From: Caulobacter sp.
GTDB taxonomy: Bacteria; Pseudomonadota; Alphaproteobacteria; Caulobacterales; Caulobacteraceae
Reading direction: 5' to 3'
Length of the DNA stretch: 49,373 nucleotides
NCBI GenBank assembly: GCA_030680355.1
Contig: JAUXVF010000014.1
Span: 1-49,373 of the forward strand
The position numbers were made by a program, and so were the translations under genes. Of the stretch, positions 27,554 through 35,997 are shown in pieces (position 1 is the first letter of the stretch; each line of letters begins with the position of its first letter). Under the pieces are notes generated by a model that searched no databases, was not told where the DNA came from, and saw nothing but the letters and a program-made list of their open reading frames with translations.

Positions 27554-28450
27554 ATGCTCGACAACAAACGAATGACCCCCCTCATCGCGATCCTCGGCGC
27601 CGCGGCGCTGTTGGTAAGCGCTCCGGCCTTTGCGCAGGACACGGCTCCGGCTGTTGATCCTGCTGCGGCCGCTGCAGCGGCTCCTGCCGCTGACGGCGCC
27701 GCGGCCCCCGTCGCCGACGCTGCTCCGGTTGAAGAACCCGCCGCCGCTCCGGCCAAGAAAGAAGGGCACATCACGCCCGTCACGATGTTCATGGACGCCC
27801 AATGGGTGGTGAAGATCGTGATGCTCGGCCTGCTGCTTGCGTCCGTGTTCTCATGGACCCTGCTGATCACCAAACTCCTCGAGTTCGGTAGCCTGAACCG
27901 TAAGTCGGACCGTTTCGTGGAAGCTTTCCGCGGCGCCAAGTCCTTCGCTGACATGGGCCGTATCGCCTTGTCGGATGAATTCGAAGGCAACCCGCTGGCC
28001 GACATGGCCGCCGCGGCGTCTTCGGAGGTGGAACTTTCCCGTCAGGCCGGTCTGGCCATCAACGGGGCTCACCGCGACACCACCATCATGCGCGCCCAGA
28101 CCGCCGTGTCTGCCGTGCAATCGTCGCTGTCCAAGCGTCTGTCGAGCGGGATGCAGTTCCTGGCCTCGGTCGGTTCGTCGGGTCCGTTCATCGGCCTCTT
28201 CGGCACCGTCTACGGCATCATGAACTCGTTCATCGGCATCGCTGAATCGAACACGACCAACCTGGCCGTCGTGGCCCCCGGCATCGCCGAGGCCCTGCTC
28301 GCCACCGGTATCGGTCTGTTCGCCGCCATCCCCGCGGTTATCTTCTATAACTACTTCCAGACGCGGATCTCGTCGTTTGGGGTGCGGTCGGATGGTTTCA
28401 ACGCCGAGTTGATGAACAACATCTCGCGGCAGCTCGACAAAGGGGCTTAA
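27554..28450 (+). CDS. exbB: TonB-system proton channel ExbB (MotA/TolQ/ExbB family)
   Basis: A 298-residue inner-membrane protein with three TM segments. An N-terminal signal-like segment (residues about 6-28, ending APAFAQ) is followed by an Ala/Pro-rich linker to near residue 70, as in the longer ExbB type. The channel domain then has TM1 near 90-110, and the GLFGTVYGIMNSF segment near 214-226 with TM2 and a final TM near 240-262. With ExbD it uses the proton gradient to energise TonB. exbD begins six bases after the stop. Confidence 0.95.
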   Translation: MLDNKRMTPLIAILGAAALLVSAPAFAQDTAPAVDPAAAAAAAPAADGAAAPVADAAPVEEPAAAPAKKEGHITPVTMFMDAQWVVKIVMLGLLLASVFSWTLLITKLLEFGSLNRKSDRFVEAFRGAKSFADMGRIALSDEFEGNPLADMAAAASSEVELSRQAGLAINGAHRDTTIMRAQTAVSAVQSSLSKRLSSGMQFLASVGSSGPFIGLFGTVYGIMNSFIGIAESNTTNLAVVAPGIAEALLATGIGLFAAIPAVIFYNYFQTRISSFGVRSDGFNAELMNNISRQLDKGA

Positions 28451-28456
28451 TCACAG

Positions 28457-28909
28457 ATGGCCGCCAAACTCTCGGGCTCCGGCGGCGGTGACAGGTACCA
28501 GGTAGAGCAGAACAGCGAAATCAATGTGACGCCCTTCGTGGACGTCATGCTGGTTCTCCTGATCATCTTCATGGTGGCGGCGCCGCTGGCATCGGTCTCG
28601 ATCGAGGTGAAGCTGCCCACCGCGGTGGCCAAGCCTCGACCGAACCCGCCGACGCCGATTTACATTTCGATCCAGCCCGGTGGGAACGTCTTCATTGGCG
28701 ACAACCCCACCGACCTGGCCTCCATGGGCGATGATCTCCGCAAGCAGATTCGCGTCAGGGACCCCTCGAGGGAGCGGATCTTCATCCGCGCCGACAAGGC
28801 GGTTCGCTACGGGGACTTCATGCAGGTGATGAACACGTTGCAGGACAATGGCTTCTACAGCGTGGCCCTCATTGGTCAGGATGACAGCCAGCCTGGCGGG
28901 GGTGGTTGA
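28457..28909 (+). CDS. exbD: biopolymer transport protein ExbD
   Basis: A 150-residue protein with one N-terminal TM segment (residues about 28-48). The sequence [19 protein letters not shown] near 23-41 is the ExbD/TolR hallmark, and the Asp in PFVDVML is the proton-carrying residue. The remainder is a periplasmic domain ending in [10 protein letters not shown]. It sits between exbB and tonB, nearly touching both. Confidence 0.96.
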   Translation: MAAKLSGSGGGDRYQVEQNSEINVTPFVDVMLVLLIIFMVAAPLASVSIEVKLPTAVAKPRPNPPTPIYISIQPGGNVFIGDNPTDLASMGDDLRKQIRVRDPSRERIFIRADKAVRYGDFMQVMNTLQDNGFYSVALIGQDDSQPGGGG

Positions 28910-28911
28910 TC

Positions 28912-29631
28912 ATGGATGAGCATGAAAACGAGGCGCCGCGCCGGGTCCACAACCCGTTCGACGCTCCGGTACAAAGGTCGCATGGCGGCTTCTGGATTGG
29001 CCTGCTCTTCGCGGGCGCCCTGAACGCCGGTCTGGTGTTCTGGGTCGCCCAGTCGAAGTTCCAGATCAAGGAGAAGCTGTTCGAGGACGAGAAGATCGAC
29101 ACCGAGTTGGTCAAACCGCCTCCGCCGCCGCCGCCGCCGCCGCCGCCTCCTCCGCCTTCGGAGAAGCCGCCGCCGCCGGCCAAGCTGCAACCGCGCCCGC
29201 CTGTGACGCCGCCGCCGGACGTCGCGCCGCCGCCGCCGCTTCAGGTGCCGCCGGTCGAGAAGAAGGACCGCGTTGAGACCACGGCTCCGCCCGTGATCGC
29301 TCCGCCGGCTCCCCCGACGCCGCCGCGGCCCTCGGTCATCACGAGCCCTGACTGGGCCCGTCGTCCGAGTGGTGACGATATTGCCCGCTACTATCCTGAC
29401 CGCGCCCAACGGCTCGATCGGGAAGGCCGGGCGACCATCGTCTGCAAGGTGAAGGCGAACGGCTCGCTGGAAGACTGTGACGTTGTTTCCGAGGACCCCT
29501 CGGATCTCGGATTTGGCGATGCGGCTCTCAAGCTGTCGCGCCTGTTCCGGATGCGTCCGCAGACCCGCGATGGCGCGCCGGTGGATGGGGCTACGGTCCG
29601 TATCCCGCTGGTGTTCAAACTGCCGCGCTAA
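28912..29631 (+). CDS. tonB: energy transducer TonB
   Basis: A 239-residue TonB. It has a cytoplasmic N-terminus with NPFD, one TM segment near residues 25-45, then a very proline-rich periplasmic spacer (residues about 68-142) with a run of 15 prolines encoded by CCG/CCT/CCC-type repeats at 29118-29156. The C-terminal TonB domain (about 150-239) has [17 protein letters not shown] and the [14 protein letters not shown] end. The start is set at ATG 28912, two codons after a TTG that opens the same frame. It carries proton-motive energy to outer-membrane receptors such as the one at 44691. Confidence 0.95.
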   Translation: MDEHENEAPRRVHNPFDAPVQRSHGGFWIGLLFAGALNAGLVFWVAQSKFQIKEKLFEDEKIDTELVKPPPPPPPPPPPPPPSEKPPPPAKLQPRPPVTPPPDVAPPPPLQVPPVEKKDRVETTAPPVIAPPAPPTPPRPSVITSPDWARRPSGDDIARYYPDRAQRLDREGRATIVCKVKANGSLEDCDVVSEDPSDLGFGDAALKLSRLFRMRPQTRDGAPVDGATVRIPLVFKLPR

Positions 29632-29652
29632 ATCAACCGCAAGGTTGGCGAA

Positions 29653-29682
29653 CGCCCCGGAGGGAAACCTCCGGGGCGTTTT
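29653..29682 (+). terminator. terminator of exbB-exbD-tonB
   Basis: A perfect 11-pair stem (29653-29663 with 29668-29678) closed by a GAAA tetraloop and followed by TTTT. It begins about 20 bases after tonB and also faces the convergent hydrolase gene, so it may act for both. Confidence 0.93.
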
Positions 29683-29683
29683 G

Positions 29684-30577
29684 CTATGGGCCGGGGTCGA
29701 CCAGGCCACGCGACCGCATCCAGGCCTCCAGTCGCGCGTTGACTGCTTCGGGCGCCTCCTGCTGGACCCAGTGGGACACCCCGGGCAGCCGGTTGAGGGT
29801 GAAGTCCCTGACATAGGGCCCGTAGCCCTCGGTCAGTTCCAGACCCAGGGCGCTGTCTTCCTCACCCCAGACCATCAGGGTCGGCGTCTCGATCATCGGC
29901 GCCTTGCCGGGGCCCCAGCGCGCCAGGGCGCCGCCGAAATTGGCCCGATACCAGTTGATCATGGCCGTCATCGCGCCTGGCTTGAGGGCGTTGCTCCGGT
30001 AGTGATCGAGGTCGGCCGGCGTGAACCGTGACTTGTCGACGGCCATCTCGCTGAAGGCCTTGCCGACGGCCTCCGCGCCCCGGGCCGTCAGCACCGCCTC
30101 GGGCAGGAACGGGATCTGGAAAAAGAAGACATACCAGGAGCGTTTCAATTGGGCCCGGTTTCCCCGCAGGGCCTGCTGGAAAACCGCCGGATGCGGCACG
30201 TTCATGATCACCAGGCCGTCGAGCGGCTGCAATTTCTCCATGGCCAGCACCCAGGCGACCAGAGCCCCCCAGTCATGGGCGATCAACAGCCGTCGTTTGG
30301 CGCCCAGAGCGTCGAACATGGCCGCGGCGTCGGCCGCGAGGTTGTCGACCTGATAGGCGGAGACGCCCTTTGGCCGACTGGAATCGCCATAGCCGCGCTG
30401 GTCGGGCGCCACCGCCCGCCAGCCCAGTTTCGCGAGCAGGGGCAGCTGGTGACGCCAGGCATGACGGCTCTCGGGAAAGCCATGCAGACAAAGGGCGACA
30501 CTGTCGCCTTCGCCGGCCTCATCGATGACGAATTCGAGGCCGTTGGCCTGCAGGGTTCGGGTTCTGATATCGGTCAT
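29684..30577 (-). CDS. epoxide hydrolase-like alpha/beta hydrolase
   Basis: A 297-residue alpha/beta hydrolase of the epoxide hydrolase / haloalkane dehalogenase branch, where the nucleophile is an aspartate. HGFPES near residues 32-37 forms the oxyanion hole, AHDWGA near 96-101 carries the nucleophile Asp, and GVSHWVQQE near 272 carries the catalytic His. Tyrosines in the cap (SWYVFFFQ region) could activate an epoxide. The frame remains open to a TTG at 30604, but the ATG at 30577 gives the usual family start. The natural substrate is unknown. Confidence 0.88.
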   Translation of the reverse strand: MTDIRTRTLQANGLEFVIDEAGEGDSVALCLHGFPESRHAWRHQLPLLAKLGWRAVAPDQRGYGDSSRPKGVSAYQVDNLAADAAAMFDALGAKRRLLIAHDWGALVAWVLAMEKLQPLDGLVIMNVPHPAVFQQALRGNRAQLKRSWYVFFFQIPFLPEAVLTARGAEAVGKAFSEMAVDKSRFTPADLDHYRSNALKPGAMTAMINWYRANFGGALARWGPGKAPMIETPTLMVWGEEDSALGLELTEGYGPYVRDFTLNRLPGVSHWVQQEAPEAVNARLEAWMRSRGLVDPGP

Positions 30578-30621
30578 GAGGCGAGGGTGCGGCCCGTATC
30601 GCAAACAGGCAAGCGCCGCTC

Positions 30622-30650
30622 TTGATCGCGGGCGCGGGTGCGACTAAACC
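30622..30650 (+). promoter_or_regulatory. predicted promoter for tRNA-His
   Basis: TTGATCG at 30622-30628 and GACTAAAC at 30642-30649 fit the Caulobacter -35/-10 pattern with a 13-base spacer. tRNA-His starts 20 bases after the -10 box, a typical distance for a stable RNA. Confidence 0.6.
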
Positions 30651-30669
30651 CCTCCCTTCGCGAAAGCGC

Positions 30670-30746
30670 GCCGCCTTAGCTCAGTTGGTTAGAGCGCCGG
30701 TTTGTGGAACCGGAGGTCCTCAGTTCAAGCCTGAGAGGCGGTACCA
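30670..30746 (+). tRNA. tRNA-His (anticodon GTG)
   Basis: A full cloverleaf with anticodon loop TTGTGGA (anticodon GTG). The acceptor stem pairs GCCGCCT with AGGCGGT, leaving a G1-U72 wobble at the end. The discriminator is A and the base before G1 is C, so the encoded tRNA lacks the usual bacterial G-1:C73 identity pair. This agrees with the known divergence of histidine tRNA identity in one alphaproteobacterial lineage. Confidence 0.95.
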
Positions 30747-30751
30747 TCGCG

Positions 30752-30789
30752 AGGGGCGTGGCTCTATCGAGCCGGACGCCGGCCCTTTT
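30752..30789 (+). terminator. terminator of tRNA-His
   Basis: GGCGT-GGCTC (30755-30764) pairs with GAGCC and ACGCC (30769-30773 and 30776-30780) with a two-base bulge, and AGGG/CCCT can extend the base. TTTT follows at 30786-30789, overlapping the stop codon of the convergent arsR-family gene. Confidence 0.65.
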
Positions 30790-31123
30790 AGCGATAGATC
30801 TGACAGAGGGTGTCGATCACCCGCACCGCGGCCGGGTCGATCAGGCGGTAATAGATCGTCTGGCCGTCGCGCCGGGTGGCGACCAGGCCCTCGGCCCGCA
30901 GTTTCGCCAGATGTTGCGAGGCGGCCGACTGGGCCAGGCCGACATGGACGGCGAGGTCGCCGACCGAACACTCCCCCTCCCACAGCCGACAGAGCAGAAT
31001 CAGCCGCTGTTCGCTGGCCATCAGCTTCATCAACCGCGCGGCCGCCGCAGCGCTGGCTTCCAGGTGAGCCAGGTCCGTTGGTTTCGGCGGGGCGTGGGGC
31101 GCGGGCGCGGGAATGGGGTCCAT
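30788..31123 (-). CDS. ArsR-family repressor, SqrR/BigR-like persulfide sensor candidate
   Basis: A 111-residue winged-helix protein of the ArsR family. The recognition helix region is around LAQSAASQHLAKLRAEGL near residues 63-80, followed by the wing RRDGQTIYYRL. Cys45 and Cys107 fall where SqrR and BigR carry the two cysteines that form a di- or tetrasulfide bridge when reactive sulfur is present (about Cys41/42 and Cys107/108); a third, Cys52, is extra. This predicts derepression by sulfane sulfur. It is the last gene of the unit rhodanese-adaptor-pump-regulator. ATG at 31123 is preferred to a TTG nine bases upstream. Confidence 0.85.
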   Translation of the reverse strand: MDPIPAPAPHAPPKPTDLAHLEASAAAAARLMKLMASEQRLILLCRLWEGECSVGDLAVHVGLAQSAASQHLAKLRAEGLVATRRDGQTIYYRLIDPAAVRVIDTLCQIYR

Positions 31124-31168
31124 GGCCTTCAATCTACGAGCGCTCGCGGCCCGGCGGCAATGGCCCGG

Positions 31169-34100
31169 TCAGGTCGCGACGGCGGCTGGAGCGTCATGGG
31201 AATCCTTGCCCGGCTCGCTGATTGGCCGGCCGTCGTCGCGCAGGACGACGTAGATGGCCGGGATGACCAGCACCGTGAGCAGGGTCGATGACGCAAGCCC
31301 GAACAACAGCGAAATCGCCAGACCCTGGAAGATCGGATCGGTCAGGATGACCGCCGCCCCGATCATGGCCGCCACGGCCGTCAGCAGGATCGGCTTGAAG
31401 CGGATGGCGCCGGCCTCCAGCAACACGTCGCGCAGGGCTTTGCCCACGCCCTGGGTATGGCGGATGAAGTCCACCAGCAGGATCGAGTTTCGAACGATGA
31501 TCCCCGCCAGGGCGATGAATCCGATCATCGAGGTGGCCGAGAACGGCGCGCTGAACAGGATATGACCCAGGACGATGCCGACCAGGGTCAGCGGGATCGG
31601 CGTCAGGATGACCAGCGGCAGGCGGAAGCTTTTGAACTGGGCGACGACCAGCACATAGATGCCCAGGATGGCCACGGCGAAGGCCGCGCCCATGTCCCGG
31701 AAGGTCACCCAGGTGATCTCCCATTCGCCGTCCCACAGCACCGACGGCCGGCTCTCGTCCGTCGGCTGTCCGTTCAGGCGAACCTCGGGCGCGGGCAGGC
31801 CCTTCCAGTCGTGGTCGCGGATCGCCTTGTCGACGGCCAGCATGCCGTAGATCGGCGCCTCGTACTGGCCGGCGAGTTCGGCGGTGACCATCTCGGCGTC
31901 GCGACCGTCGCGGCGATAGAGGGGCCAGGAGGCGGTTTCGCGGGTCGCCTGGACGATCTCGCCCAGTTCGACCAGCCGGGTTCCGCCGCCCACGCCGGTC
32001 GCGGCGACCGGCGTCGAGGCCAGGCGTTCGGTCCAGCTGCGGTCGGACTGTGGCAGGCGAACGGAAATCTCCAGCGGCGTGCGGCCTTCGCCGCGCTGGG
32101 CGTAGCCGACCGTCTCGCCGCCCATGATGGACCCGATGGAGTCGTACACGTCGCGCTCGGAGACCCCGAAATACTCCAGCTGTTCGCGATTGGGCGTCAG
32201 CCGCAGCTGCGGCCGGGGCTGGCCGTAGCTGTCGTCGATATCGACGATGTAGGGCACCGTCGCGAACAGGGTTTTCACCTCGGCGGCGACGGCGCGGCGG
32301 GTTTCGGCGTCGGGCCCGTAGATCTCCGCCAGCAGGGTGGCCAGAACGGGCGGACCGGGCGGGGCCTCGACCACCTTCAGGGAGGCGCCGGCGGGCAAGG
32401 GCAGCTTCGCCAGCCGCTCACGCAGGTCCAGGGCCACGGCGTGACTGGCGCGCTTGCGGTCGCCCTTGGGCGACAGGGCGATGGCCAGATCGCCCATCTC
32501 CGGTCGGGCGCGGAGGAAGTAGTGGCGCACCAGGCCGTTGAAATTGAACGGCGAGGCCGTGCCGGCATAGGACTCCAGCGAAACCACTTCCGGCAGGGTC
32601 TGGGCGATGGCCGCGGCCGCGGCCAGGGTCCGCTCCGTGGTTTCAAGGCTGGCGCCCTCGGGCAGGTCGGCGACCACCTGCAGCTCCGACTTGTTGTCGA
32701 ACGGCAGCAGCTTCACGGTCACCGTCTTGGTGGCGAACATGGCACCGGCGAGCAGCGTCGCGACGCCGACGACGATCAGGAAGGTCCAGGCCGACCGCCG
32801 GCTGGCGATGATCGGCGTTGCGATCCGGCGATACAGCCGGCCCAGCGGCCCCTCGTCATGATGGGCGGCGTGACCTTCGGCCAGGGTCTTGCGGGCGAAC
32901 CGGACCATCAGCCAGGGCACGATGATCACGGCCACGAAGAAGGAGAAGATCATGGCCGCCGAGGCGTTGACCGGGATCGGCGCCATGTAGGGGCCCATCA
33001 GACCGGACACGAACAGCATCGGCAGCAGGGCGGCGACCACGGTCAGGGTGGCGACCACGGTCGGATTGCCGACCTCGGCCACGGCCTCGATGGCCGCCTG
33101 GGTGCGCGGTCGACCGTCGTTCATCGCCCAGTGGCGGGCGATGTTCTCGATCATGACGATGGCGTCGTCGACCAGGATGCCGATCGAGAAGATCAGGGCG
33201 AACAGACTGACCCGGTTGATGGTGTAGCCCATCAGTTTCGAGGCGAAGAGCGTCAGCAGGATGGTCGTGGGGATGACGACCGCCGTCACCGCCGCCTCGC
33301 GCCAGCCGATGGCGAAGCCGATCAGAATGACGATGGTCACGGTCGCCAGGGCCAGGTGGAACAGCAGCTCGTTGGCCTTCTCGTTGGCCGACTCGCCATA
33401 GTCGCGGGTGACGGTGACATCGAGACTGGCGGGGATCAGCGGCCCTTTGAGAGTCTCGACCCGGTGCAGCACGTTCTCGGCCACCACGACGGCGTTGGAG
33501 CCCTGCCGTTTGGCGATGGCCAGGCTGACCGCCGGCGTGCGCGTCCAGCCGTCGCCGTCGCGGGCATAGCGCCAGACGCGGGCCTGATCCTGCCTCGGAG
33601 CCTGGATGATGTCGGCGACGTCGCGCAGATAAACCGGCTCGCCGGTGACGGACGTGGCCGTCAGCAGTCCCACCTCCCGGGCTGACTGGAGGGATCGTCC
33701 GGCGGCGACATCGACGGCCCGTCCGCCATCGCGGATCGATCCGGCGGGGAAGGCGCGGTTGGCCTGGCGGGCGGCGTCGATCACCGCGCCCAGAGGCACG
33801 CCCCTCAGGGACAGCCGGGCGGGGTCGGGCTCGATGCGGATTTCGTCGGGACGGCCGCCGGCGATGAAGGTCAGGCCGACATCCTCGACCTTGGCCACCT
33901 CGGTGCGCAGCTTGATGGCGATGTCGTAGAGGGCCTGATCCGACCAGCGTCCGGCCGCGCCCGGCTTGGGCGACAGGGTCAGGACCATGGCCGGGACGTC
34001 GTTGATCGTGCGGGTGACGATCTTCGGTTCGGGGATGCCGACGGGGATGCGATCGATATTGGCGCGAATCTTCTCGTGAACCCGGACGGCGGCGTTGTCC

Positions 34101-34417
34101 GGATCCTCGCCGACCTTGAAACGGGCGGTGACCATGACCTGGTCATCGTTGGCCTGGGTATAGACATGGTCGACGCCGTCGATGCTCTTGACGATGGCTT
34201 CCAGCGGCTTGGCGATCAGTTCGGCGGCGTCGGTGGCGCGCAGGCCCGGGGCGGCGACCATTATGTCGACCATGGGCACGCTGATCTGCGGCTCTTCCTC
34301 GCGGGCGATGGTGAACACCGCCAACAGGCCGACCAGGATGGCGGCCAGCAGGAACAGCGGCGTCAGCGGTGAATTGATGCTGGCCTGGGCGAGGCGACCG
34401 GAGATGCCGAGCTTCAT
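31169..34417 (-). CDS. RND efflux transporter permease subunit
   Basis: A 1082-residue inner-membrane RND pump with 12 predicted TM segments in two repeats, each followed by a large periplasmic domain. The proton-relay segment GILVDDAIVMIEN near residues 410-422 contains the paired Asp of TM4. The N-terminus begins directly with TM1 after NSPLTPLF, and EEEPQISVPMVDI follows, as in the AcrB-like family. Substrate cannot be read from sequence. Its place between a rhodanese and a SqrR-like regulator suggests export of a sulfur compound or of sulfide-linked toxic products (inference). Its start overlaps the adaptor stop by four bases. Confidence 0.93.
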   Translation of the reverse strand: MKLGISGRLAQASINSPLTPLFLLAAILVGLLAVFTIAREEEPQISVPMVDIMVAAPGLRATDAAELIAKPLEAIVKSIDGVDHVYTQANDDQVMVTARFKVGEDPDNAAVRVHEKIRANIDRIPVGIPEPKIVTRTINDVPAMVLTLSPKPGAAGRWSDQALYDIAIKLRTEVAKVEDVGLTFIAGGRPDEIRIEPDPARLSLRGVPLGAVIDAARQANRAFPAGSIRDGGRAVDVAAGRSLQSAREVGLLTATSVTGEPVYLRDVADIIQAPRQDQARVWRYARDGDGWTRTPAVSLAIAKRQGSNAVVVAENVLHRVETLKGPLIPASLDVTVTRDYGESANEKANELLFHLALATVTIVILIGFAIGWREAAVTAVVIPTTILLTLFASKLMGYTINRVSLFALIFSIGILVDDAIVMIENIARHWAMNDGRPRTQAAIEAVAEVGNPTVVATLTVVAALLPMLFVSGLMGPYMAPIPVNASAAMIFSFFVAVIIVPWLMVRFARKTLAEGHAAHHDEGPLGRLYRRIATPIIASRRSAWTFLIVVGVATLLAGAMFATKTVTVKLLPFDNKSELQVVADLPEGASLETTERTLAAAAAIAQTLPEVVSLESYAGTASPFNFNGLVRHYFLRARPEMGDLAIALSPKGDRKRASHAVALDLRERLAKLPLPAGASLKVVEAPPGPPVLATLLAEIYGPDAETRRAVAAEVKTLFATVPYIVDIDDSYGQPRPQLRLTPNREQLEYFGVSERDVYDSIGSIMGGETVGYAQRGEGRTPLEISVRLPQSDRSWTERLASTPVAATGVGGGTRLVELGEIVQATRETASWPLYRRDGRDAEMVTAELAGQYEAPIYGMLAVDKAIRDHDWKGLPAPEVRLNGQPTDESRPSVLWDGEWEITWVTFRDMGAAFAVAILGIYVLVVAQFKSFRLPLVILTPIPLTLVGIVLGHILFSAPFSATSMIGFIALAGIIVRNSILLVDFIRHTQGVGKALRDVLLEAGAIRFKPILLTAVAAMIGAAVILTDPIFQGLAISLLFGLASSTLLTVLVIPAIYVVLRDDGRPISEPGKDSHDAPAAVAT

Positions 34418-35445
34418 GAACCGGCTCCGGGCGCGACGATGACATCACCGGCGACCAGGCCCGACAGGACCTCGACGTGGTTGGCGTCGGCGCCGGGGGA
34501 CAATTGCACCGCCACCTCGACGGCCTGGCCGGACTTGTCGACCAGGCGGACGTAGTCGACGCCGAATCGCGTGGCCACGAACCGCTTGGGCAGGGTCACG
34601 GCCTGACGCTCGCCGGCCTTGATCCGCACGCGGACCCGCTGCCCGATCAGATCGTCGGTCAGGCCGGGCACGGTGATGTCGGCGGTGACACGTCCGGCGG
34701 TGATCGCGGGATAGAGTTGGGCGATGACGCCCGTGGCCGGGGCGGCCGGCAGGTCGCGCTGATCGATGGCGACGGTGTCGCCGGTCCGCAGGGCGCGGGC
34801 CTGGCTCTCGGGCACCTCGATCCGCAGCAGCAGGGGACCGGCGGTGACGGTGGCGATCAGCTGTCCGGGCGTGACCACCGATCCGGCGGGCACGTCGGCT
34901 TTCAGGACGCGGCCCGTCGCGGGGGCCAGCACCGCGCCCTGGCGGCTCATCTCCGAACTGGCGGCTCGTTGGGCGCGCGCGGCGGTCAGGGCGGCCTGGG
35001 CGGCCTTGGCGCCGGCCTGGGCCTGGTCCAGCCGGGCCTGGGCGTAGATGCCCTTGTCGAACAGGGTGCGGATCCGGCCCAGGTCCGCCTGGGCGCGGGT
35101 GGCCTCCGCCGCGGCCGCCGCCACCTGGGCGTCATAGGCGCTGGTCTCGTAGGTCAGCCGCTGGTCGGTGATGACGGCGAGCACCTGCCCCTTGCGGACA
35201 TAGGCGCCCTCGCGGACGTTCAGCCGCACCAGGGTGCCGCCGATCCGGGCCCGGGCTTCACCCATATCCCGCGTGGTCACGCTGGCGGCCACGGGTTTGT
35301 AGTCAGTGACCGTGGCCTTCTGGACCGTCAGACGCTCGCCCTTGGCCGGGACGCCGGGCGCGGCGGTCTCGTGGCTCGGCCCGCCACAGGCGGTGAGCGT
35401 GAGGGCCAGGGCCAGGGCGCCGGCGGATCGCAGGAAGGACGTCAT
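34414..35445 (-). CDS. RND periplasmic adaptor lipoprotein (HlyD/MFP family)
   Basis: A 343-residue membrane fusion protein. It has a lipoprotein signal with lipobox LTAC (Cys near residue 20), a lipoyl half near 72-90 (LNVREGAYVRKGQVLAVI), a helical hairpin near 95-170 rich in Ala/Gln, a second lipoyl half (APATGRVLKADVPAGSVVTPGQ), then beta-barrel and membrane-proximal domains. It links the pump to an outer-membrane channel. No TolC-type gene is in the window, so the channel must be encoded elsewhere. Confidence 0.93.
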   Translation of the reverse strand: MTSFLRSAGALALALTLTACGGPSHETAAPGVPAKGERLTVQKATVTDYKPVAASVTTRDMGEARARIGGTLVRLNVREGAYVRKGQVLAVITDQRLTYETSAYDAQVAAAAAEATRAQADLGRIRTLFDKGIYAQARLDQAQAGAKAAQAALTAARAQRAASSEMSRQGAVLAPATGRVLKADVPAGSVVTPGQLIATVTAGPLLLRIEVPESQARALRTGDTVAIDQRDLPAAPATGVIAQLYPAITAGRVTADITVPGLTDDLIGQRVRVRIKAGERQAVTLPKRFVATRFGVDYVRLVDKSGQAVEVAVQLSPGADANHVEVLSGLVAGDVIVAPGAGS

Positions 35446-35464
35446 TCTGTGCAGGTCTCGTTTT

Positions 35465-35827
35465 CTAGCCGCGATCGACGACCTGGCCGGTGGCCGGGTC
35501 GAGGGTGATGACGGGCAGGCCCGCCGCCTGCCAGGCGCCGATGCCGCCGGCCATATGCGCGGCGATCGTCACCCCGGCCGCCTGGCAGCGCTCGACGGCC
35601 ATGGCCGAACGTTTGCCCGACCCGCACTGGAAGACCACGGTCCGACCGTCGATCAGCTGCATGGCGGCGGGATCAAAGGTGCTGAGCGGGTAGTTGAGGG
35701 CGCCGTGAATCCGGTCCGCGCCGTATTCCCGCGGCTCGCGGACGTCGATCAGGACGATTTCTCCGCGCTGCTGCATGGCTTTCACCTCGGCGGGGGTCAG
35801 GTTCTTGATCTTGGCTGTGTCGGTCAT
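35465..35827 (-). CDS. single-domain rhodanese (sulfurtransferase)
   Basis: A 120-residue rhodanese domain. The active-site loop CGSGKRS starts at Cys68, which carries the persulfide, and LIDVREPREY near 26-35 and GGIGAWQAAGLP near 95-106 are family marks. It has no signal peptide, so it acts in the cytoplasm, probably moving sulfane sulfur to or from a thiol such as glutathione or the thioredoxin encoded nearby. It is the first gene of the leftward arm of the divergent sulfur locus. Confidence 0.94.
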   Translation of the reverse strand: MTDTAKIKNLTPAEVKAMQQRGEIVLIDVREPREYGADRIHGALNYPLSTFDPAAMQLIDGRTVVFQCGSGKRSAMAVERCQAAGVTIAAHMAGGIGAWQAAGLPVITLDPATGQVVDRG

Positions 35828-35997
35828 CGGTTGGCCTTCCTGTCGGGCTTGAGCACGGCGTTATTGCATAATATGAAGATATGCGAATATACTAATTTAT
35901 AGCCGGTGTTCAAGGCTGGTCAGCCTGGGCCCACCGATTTGATCGGGCCTTGATCAAGCTCAAAGCGGCGGCGCCGGAAAGGGAGCGAGATAATCCT
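35828..35997. promoter_or_regulatory. AT-rich divergent promoter/operator of the sulfur locus
   Basis: This 170-base region separates the rhodanese arm from the flavoprotein arm. Between 35861 and 35902 it is strikingly AT-rich compared with the window. GCATA at 35866-35870 and TATGC at 35880-35884 form an inverted repeat with nine bases between, a dyad of the size an ArsR dimer binds, and further ATAT/AATAT half-sites follow to 35902. A TTGAGCA box at 35849-35855 may be a rightward -35 element. That the local ArsR protein binds here is inference. Confidence 0.55.

Noticed and set aside
31457..33685. 742-codon open frame on the plus strand
   Set aside because: Antisense to the RND permease; composition (Gln/Asp/Gly/Arg/His-rich) shows it is a shadow frame.
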